A stretch of DNA of 10,916 nt. It comes from Chitinophagales bacterium. GTDB lineage: Bacteria; Bacteroidota; Bacteroidia; Chitinophagales; CAIODY01. Below, one piece after another: positions 6,397 to 10,916 of this stretch (position 1 is the first letter of the stretch; every line of letters starts with the position of its first letter). A program made the position numbers and the translations under genes. The stretch covers positions 1-10,916 of the forward strand of contig JAHEYX010000070.1 of assembly GCA_023251415.1 (NCBI GenBank), given 5' to 3'. Below the pieces are notes generated by a model. It did no database searches, was not told where the DNA came from, and saw only the letters and a program-made list of their open reading frames with translations.

Positions 6397-7848
6397 ATGT
6401 TTAATTATTGCCTTAAACGCATAGCCTATTTTATCCCTACTTTATTTGTAATAACACTTTTAGCGTTTATCATCAGTGTTAATGCACCTGGAGATGCTGC
6501 AGAACGACTGATAAGCGGTTATTCAACAGAAGGCGATGCTAATGCTGTTTCATCTTTAAACGAAAAAAAAAGTTGGCAACACCGTTTGGGCTTAGACTTG
6601 CCATTGTTTTATTTTTCCTTATCGGCCTTATCGGATTGCGATACGCTTAATCGAATACCGGCAACTGATGAACGAAAAGCCTTAACTATTCAAATAAATC
6701 AAACCGGTAATACTAAAGCAGTAGAAACCTTTCATCACTCCTTGCAATTGTATTTAAATCAAATGGGTCGCTTGCAGGAAGCGCATAGCAGTTATAATTC
6801 GGATTCTCTTCGATTAATTCAAAACACGTTATTAGGGCTACTGTATACAGATAATGAAACACAGGCAACAAAATTGATTCAGCAGTTAACGCAACTTTCA
6901 AATCTCGTATTGAAAAATCAGGATGATTCGTGGATTCATATTGCTGCATTAAGTTTAGATGAAATGTATCATAAGCGAAAATTGTGGAGAAATTATATTC
7001 CGGTTATTCGCTGGCATCCTCAAAATCAATACCATCGCTGGTTGTTTGGTGATGGCACTAATGCGCAAACTACCACTAATGGCTTAATTCATGGCGATTT
7101 TGGAATTTCATACACCACAAAAACTAAAGTAAGTGCATTGCTTGGTTCGCGCATTGCATGGTCATTGTTCTTTTCCTTAACTGCCATTCTCACAGCCTAT
7201 TTCATTGCAATTCCTTTAGGTGTTTTTTCGGCTGTTAGTCGTGGCACTAGAGGAGAACGAATTGCATCGGTGCTCACCTTTATGTTGCCTGCACTTCCTG
7301 CTTTTTGGGTGGCAACATTATTGTTGATGACATTCGCCAATCCAACTGTTATGGCCTGGCTGCCTGCATCCGGAGTGAAACCGGTATTGGGATTCAGTTC
7401 TAATTCCGGCTTCTTGTCGAAATGTTGGCAAACTATACCGTATTTAATTTTACCATTCATTTGTTATACTTATGGTTCTATTGCCTTTTTATCACGAACC
7501 GTACGCATTGGAATGTTAGAAGCATTAAACCAAGATTACATACGAACTGCTAAAGCAAAGGGATTAAGCAATGCTGCGGTTATTTGGAAACATGCCTTTC
7601 GTAATTCACTATTACCCTTGATTACGGTATTTGCTAATGTTTTTCCGGCGGCAATTGGCGGTTCAGTTATATTGGAAACCATATTTACATTGCCAGGAAT
7701 GGGTAGTTTAATTTTTCAAGCTATCGGAAACCAAGATTATCCGGTAATTATAGCCATTTTTACTTTAACCGGTATTTTAACATTGGTGGGGTATTTAATT
7801 AGCGATGTTTTATATGCTTGGGTTGACCCTCGGATTAAATATGATTAA
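6397..7848 (+). CDS. OppB/DppB-type ABC transporter permease with a large extra segment
   Basis: This is an inner-membrane permease of the peptide/nickel-type ABC importers (DppB/OppB family). Membrane segment 1 is at residues 9-28. The conserved LGLDLPL (64-70) is followed by about 135 extra residues before the family pattern resumes at WLFGDG...HGDFGIS (215-238). The remaining membrane segments lie near 253-280, 289-315, 347-366, 405-428 and 447-470. The cytoplasmic EAA loop that docks the ATPase is visible (EALNQDYIRTAKAKGLSNAA, 375-394). The C-terminus VLYAWVDPRIKYD is typical. Family members are usually about 310-340 residues; this one is 483. The extra part is hydrophilic, probably helical and probably periplasmic. 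The usual partners (DppC-type permease, ATPases, binding protein) are not nearby, so they must be encoded elsewhere or this gene is an orphan. The downstream gene is unrelated. The substrate is unknown. Confidence 0.93.
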   Translation: MFNYCLKRIAYFIPTLFVITLLAFIISVNAPGDAAERLISGYSTEGDANAVSSLNEKKSWQHRLGLDLPLFYFSLSALSDCDTLNRIPATDERKALTIQINQTGNTKAVETFHHSLQLYLNQMGRLQEAHSSYNSDSLRLIQNTLLGLLYTDNETQATKLIQQLTQLSNLVLKNQDDSWIHIAALSLDEMYHKRKLWRNYIPVIRWHPQNQYHRWLFGDGTNAQTTTNGLIHGDFGISYTTKTKVSALLGSRIAWSLFFSLTAILTAYFIAIPLGVFSAVSRGTRGERIASVLTFMLPALPAFWVATLLLMTFANPTVMAWLPASGVKPVLGFSSNSGFLSKCWQTIPYLILPFICYTYGSIAFLSRTVRIGMLEALNQDYIRTAKAKGLSNAAVIWKHAFRNSLLPLITVFANVFPAAIGGSVILETIFTLPGMGSLIFQAIGNQDYPVIIAIFTLTGILTLVGYLISDVLYAWVDPRIKYD

Positions 7849-7905
7849 AATGTACAGAATAATCATTTCAAACTTGTATGTTTAGTACTTGAAATTTGCA
7901 ATTAA

Positions 7906-9417
7906 ATGGCCTTTTTTAATACATTACTTTCTTGGTTTTTTAAACAACGCTACGATCAAATACAGTTCTTTATAGAAGAGCCGCTTGAATCGCAGCAACA
8001 GGTGTTTTCGAAACTAATTACTTTAGCTGAGGATACAGTATGGGGTGAAACATATGGCTATAGCAGTATTGAAACGATTGCAGATTTCAAAAACCGGGTG
8101 CCTTTACAAGATTATGAATCATTAAAACCGTTTATCAATCGAACGATGCAGGGCGAACAGAACCTGCTATGGTACTCAGATATTAATTGGTTTGCGAAGT
8201 CAAGTGGAACCACTGCCGACAAAAGTAAATTCATTCCAATCAGCCAAGATTCACTGGATGAGTGTCACTATAAAGGAGGCAAGGATTTGTTAACCTTATA
8301 TTGTTACAATCATCCGGACACTACTATTTTTAGTGGAAAAGGTTTGGTTATGGGTGGAAGTCATCAGGTTAATCCATTAAACAATGCATCGGCATATGGA
8401 GACCTTTCAGCAGTATTAAATCAAAACATGCCATGGTTGGGTTCGGTATTGCGTACGCCTGATTTAGAAGTGGCATTGATGGATGATTGGGAGTTGAAAA
8501 TCGAGAAAATGATAAGCACCACCTTAAAACAAAACGTTACGCATATAGCCGGTGTACCAACATGGACCTTGGTGCTGCTGCAAAACATATTAAAGAAAAC
8601 CGGAAAATCGAGTATTCATGAAGTTTGGCCGCAGCTAGAACTGTACATTCATGGTGGGGTCAACTTTGCTCCGTATCGAAATCAATTCAAACAAGTGCTT
8701 AAAGGAAGTGCTATTAATTATTATGAAACGTATAACGCAAGTGAAGGCTTTTTTGGAATTCAATTGGAGCAAGGCGCTGATGATATGTTGTTGATGTTGG
8801 ATTATGGAGTCTTTTATGAATTTATACCTATCGAACACTTGGAAGAAGAACAACCGCAAACCTTGCAATTGGATGAGGTTGAAATAGGAAAAATATATTC
8901 GCTGGTTATTACTACGAACGGAGGCCTGTGGAGGTATAAAATAGGCGATACTATTACGTTCACTTCCTTACATCCCTTCAAAATTAAAATTGCAGGTCGT
9001 ACCAAAAATTTCATTAATGCATTTGGTGAAGAGTTGATGGTGCATAATGCTGAAGAAGCCATTGCTCAAGCATGTATAGCTACCGGAGCTAAATTAAACG
9101 ATTATACCGCCGCGCCATTGTTTATGACAGCTGGTGCACAAGGCACGCACGAATGGTTTATCGAATTTGAACAAGAACCTGACAGTTTAACCTCATTTAC
9201 GTTGGCCTTGGATAATTTTTTAAAAGCTAATAACAGCGATTACGAAGCCAAGCGGCAAAAAGATATTGCGATGGTTATGCCGATAGTACATGCATTACCG
9301 AATGGTGTTTTTTACCAATGGTTAAAAAGCAAAAACAAATTGGGCGGGCAACATAAAGTTCCGCGTCTGTGTAACGATCGAGTTATAGCCGAAGAAATAG
9401 TGAAATTGATGTATTAA
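7906..9417 (+). CDS. GH3-family acyl-adenylating enzyme (auxin-responsive GH3-like)
   Basis: The GH3 family belongs to the adenylate-forming enzymes. Plant members activate a carboxylic acid such as indole-acetic or jasmonic acid with ATP and join it to an amino acid. The bacterial substrate is not known to me. At 503 residues the length is within the usual range. The ATP-binding SSGTT (99-103) is followed by Lys106 and Lys108. YNASEG (276-281), RYKIGD (343-348) and GRTKNFINAFGEEL (364-377) match the other adenylation motifs in order. No signal peptide or carrier-protein domain is present, so it is probably cytoplasmic. The ATG at 7906 has no Shine-Dalgarno; GAAATTTG (7891-7898) just upstream is a poor match to a -7 box. 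An inverted repeat, ATTTCAA (7865-7871) and TTGAAAT (7889-7895), sits in the 57-base gap after the permease. Its stop overlaps that of the convergent ABC gene. Confidence 0.93.
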   Translation: MAFFNTLLSWFFKQRYDQIQFFIEEPLESQQQVFSKLITLAEDTVWGETYGYSSIETIADFKNRVPLQDYESLKPFINRTMQGEQNLLWYSDINWFAKSSGTTADKSKFIPISQDSLDECHYKGGKDLLTLYCYNHPDTTIFSGKGLVMGGSHQVNPLNNASAYGDLSAVLNQNMPWLGSVLRTPDLEVALMDDWELKIEKMISTTLKQNVTHIAGVPTWTLVLLQNILKKTGKSSIHEVWPQLELYIHGGVNFAPYRNQFKQVLKGSAINYYETYNASEGFFGIQLEQGADDMLLMLDYGVFYEFIPIEHLEEEQPQTLQLDEVEIGKIYSLVITTNGGLWRYKIGDTITFTSLHPFKIKIAGRTKNFINAFGEELMVHNAEEAIAQACIATGAKLNDYTAAPLFMTAGAQGTHEWFIEFEQEPDSLTSFTLALDNFLKANNSDYEAKRQKDIAMVMPIVHALPNGVFYQWLKSKNKLGGQHKVPRLCNDRVIAEEIVKLMY

Positions 9418-10916
9418 GCATTGCGACGTTCGCCAATTTGTTGACGCCACATAGCATAATACAAGCCTTTTTCATCCAATAACTGATTGTGGCTGCCTGT
9501 TTCAACAACTTGCCCTTTTTCTAGCACATAGATGCGATCGGCGTGCATGATAGTACTCAATCGATGCGCGATTAAAATACAAATCTGCTCCTGGTGTAAG
9601 GAAATATCACGAATAGTTTTGGTAATTTCTTCTTCTGTTAATGAATCCAATGCAGAAGTGGCTTCATCAAAAATAAGAATATGTGGCTTGCGTAATAAAG
9701 CACGAGCAATAGATAAACGTTGTTTTTCGCCACCTGATAATTTTAATCCGCCTTCGCCAATAACAGTCTCTAAGCCATTTTCAGCTCTTTGCAGCAAGTT
9801 GTTGCAAGAGGCTTTTGCCAATACTTCTTGTAAATCGGCATCGGTTGCAGCCGGATTAACGAACAATAAATTTTCTTTAATAGTGCCTGCAAACAGCTGC
9901 GTGTCTTGTGTTACAAAGCCAATTTGATTTCGCAAATCATCAAAATGTATGGTGTTTTCGTCCAAATTATTGTAAAGCACATTGCCTTCTTGCGGACGGT
10001 ATAAACCAACTAAAAGTTTCATTAAAGTAGTCTTACCACTTCCTGAAGGCCCAACAAAGGCGATTGTTTCACCTAATTTTACGTTAAAACTAATTTTATC
10101 AATCGCTTTATGACGAGCAGTTTTATGCTGAAAACTGACGCCGTTAAAAGCCAATTGTGTTACTGCTCCAAGCGGAGTTGGATTTTCAGGATGCGACTCC
10201 GGTGCTTTTTGCATTAAATTATGAAAGTTATTGAGTGATGCCTCAGCTTCACGGTAACTTAATAAAATGTTTCCAATTTCTTGTAAAGGCCCAAAAACAA
10301 AGAAGGAGAAGATTTGCATGGTAACCAACTGACCGGCATCCATTTTATCACCAAAAATCAAATACATTAAAATGAACATAATGATTTGACGCAAAGTATT
10401 AACTACAGTACCCTGTATAAAACTAATGCTTCTTAAACGTTTTACTTTAGTTAGTTCAAGACCTAAAATTTTGTAAGTGTTTTTATTTAATCGATTTACT
10501 TCTTGACCCGTTAGCCCTAAGCTCTTAACCAATTCTATATTACGTAGTGATTCAGTGGTACTTCCGGCTAAGGCATTGGTTTGACCAACAATTTGTTTTT
10601 GAATAATTTTAATTTTCTTGCTGAGCGCATTGGTAATAATGGTAAGCAAGAAAATTCCAACGAAATAAGCAATGGGAATGGTCCAATGAATAAACATGGT
10701 TGCATATACCATAACAAATAATACCCCGATAATAACACCAAACAGAATATTTATGAAGTTGGTCATAAAACGCTCCGTATCTGTTCTCACTTTCGTTAAA
10801 ACACTTAATGTTTCGCCACTGCGTTGATCTTCAAATTCTTGATAAGGTAATTTCATGGCATGTTTTAATCCATCTGTAAAAACCTTTGCACCAAACTTTT
10901 GAATAATAACATTTAA
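9414..10916 (-). CDS. ABC exporter half-transporter, membrane plus ATPase domains (5' end cut by window edge)
   Basis: This is a fused permease-ATPase of the MsbA/multidrug exporter type, working as a dimer in the inner membrane; the cargo (lipid, drug or peptide) cannot be told from sequence. The reading frame is open from the right edge, so 500 residues are visible and roughly 70-100 N-terminal residues, including the first membrane helices, are missing. The ATG at 10856 is internal: the 20 codons before it remain open and homologous in character. Four membrane segments lie near visible residues 51-74, 79-97, about 168-190 and 199-220. ATPase motifs are all intact: Walker A GPSGSGKTT (289-297, bases 10026-10052), Q-loop Gln337, signature LSGGEKQR (393-400), Walker B ILIFDE (413-418) and switch His451. 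No substrate-specific domain is visible. It converges on the GH3 gene with no terminator between. Confidence 0.95.
   Translation of the reverse strand, partial: LNVIIQKFGAKVFTDGLKHAMKLPYQEFEDQRSGETLSVLTKVRTDTERFMTNFINILFGVIIGVLFVMVYATMFIHWTIPIAYFVGIFLLTIITNALSKKIKIIQKQIVGQTNALAGSTTESLRNIELVKSLGLTGQEVNRLNKNTYKILGLELTKVKRLRSISFIQGTVVNTLRQIIMFILMYLIFGDKMDAGQLVTMQIFSFFVFGPLQEIGNILLSYREAEASLNNFHNLMQKAPESHPENPTPLGAVTQLAFNGVSFQHKTARHKAIDKISFNVKLGETIAFVGPSGSGKTTLMKLLVGLYRPQEGNVLYNNLDENTIHFDDLRNQIGFVTQDTQLFAGTIKENLLFVNPAATDADLQEVLAKASCNNLLQRAENGLETVIGEGGLKLSGGEKQRLSIARALLRKPHILIFDEATSALDSLTEEEITKTIRDISLHQEQICILIAHRLSTIMHADRIYVLEKGQVVETGSHNQLLDEKGLYYAMWRQQIGERRNA

Noticed and set aside
10854..10856. 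ATG as the start of the ABC exporter gene
   Set aside because: The frame continues open for 20 more codons to the window edge, and the family needs further N-terminal membrane helices, so this Met is internal.

Overview
The window looks like a chromosomal segment from a member of the Bacteroidota, probably a Chitinophagales/Sphingobacteriia- or Flavobacteriia-like organism; the rank below phylum is a guess. The reasons are: AT-rich DNA; nearly all start codons lacking a Shine-Dalgarno sequence; a textbook Bacteroidota promoter (TTTG, 19-base spacer, TACCTTTG) in front of a tRNA; an archaeal/eukaryotic-type prolyl-tRNA synthetase; and an OmpP1/FadL-like outer-membrane barrel next to a low-complexity lipoprotein.

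Layout from left to right. Bases 1-993 (minus) hold the first 331 residues of prolyl-tRNA synthetase, cut by the left edge. Diverging from it across a 195-base gap is a two-gene plus-strand unit: a Tyr/Asn/Gln/Pro-rich lipoprotein with tandem 31-residue repeats, then an OmpP1/FadL-like barrel, closed by a strong intrinsic terminator at 4439-4471. SurE nucleotidase follows (4519-5286). Next comes an RNA island: a promoter, initiator tRNA-fMet (5392-5464), its terminator, and a 5'-truncated, rearranged copy of the same tRNA (5514-5583). An AAG-type 3-methyladenine DNA glycosylase (minus, 5712-6326) diverges from an OppB/DppB-type ABC permease (6397-7848) that carries an extra segment of about 135 residues. 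A bacterial GH3-family adenylating enzyme (7906-9417) follows. It runs tail-to-tail into an ABC exporter half-transporter (minus) that is cut by the right edge.

How the genes work together. Most entries are independent housekeeping or accessory genes, not one pathway. The only convincing functional pair is the lipoprotein and the barrel protein: 38 bases apart, same strand, shared terminator, both predicted to reach the outer membrane. The permease has no visible partner permease, ATPase or binding protein. GH3 and the ABC exporter share one TTAA for their two stop codons.

I do not see a clear new defence, mobile or biosynthetic system. The points most worth a second look are the duplicated 3' half of tRNA-fMet (integration scar or tRNA decay), the permease insertion, the protein-level conservation of the lipoprotein repeat, and the uncharacterised bacterial GH3 enzyme.
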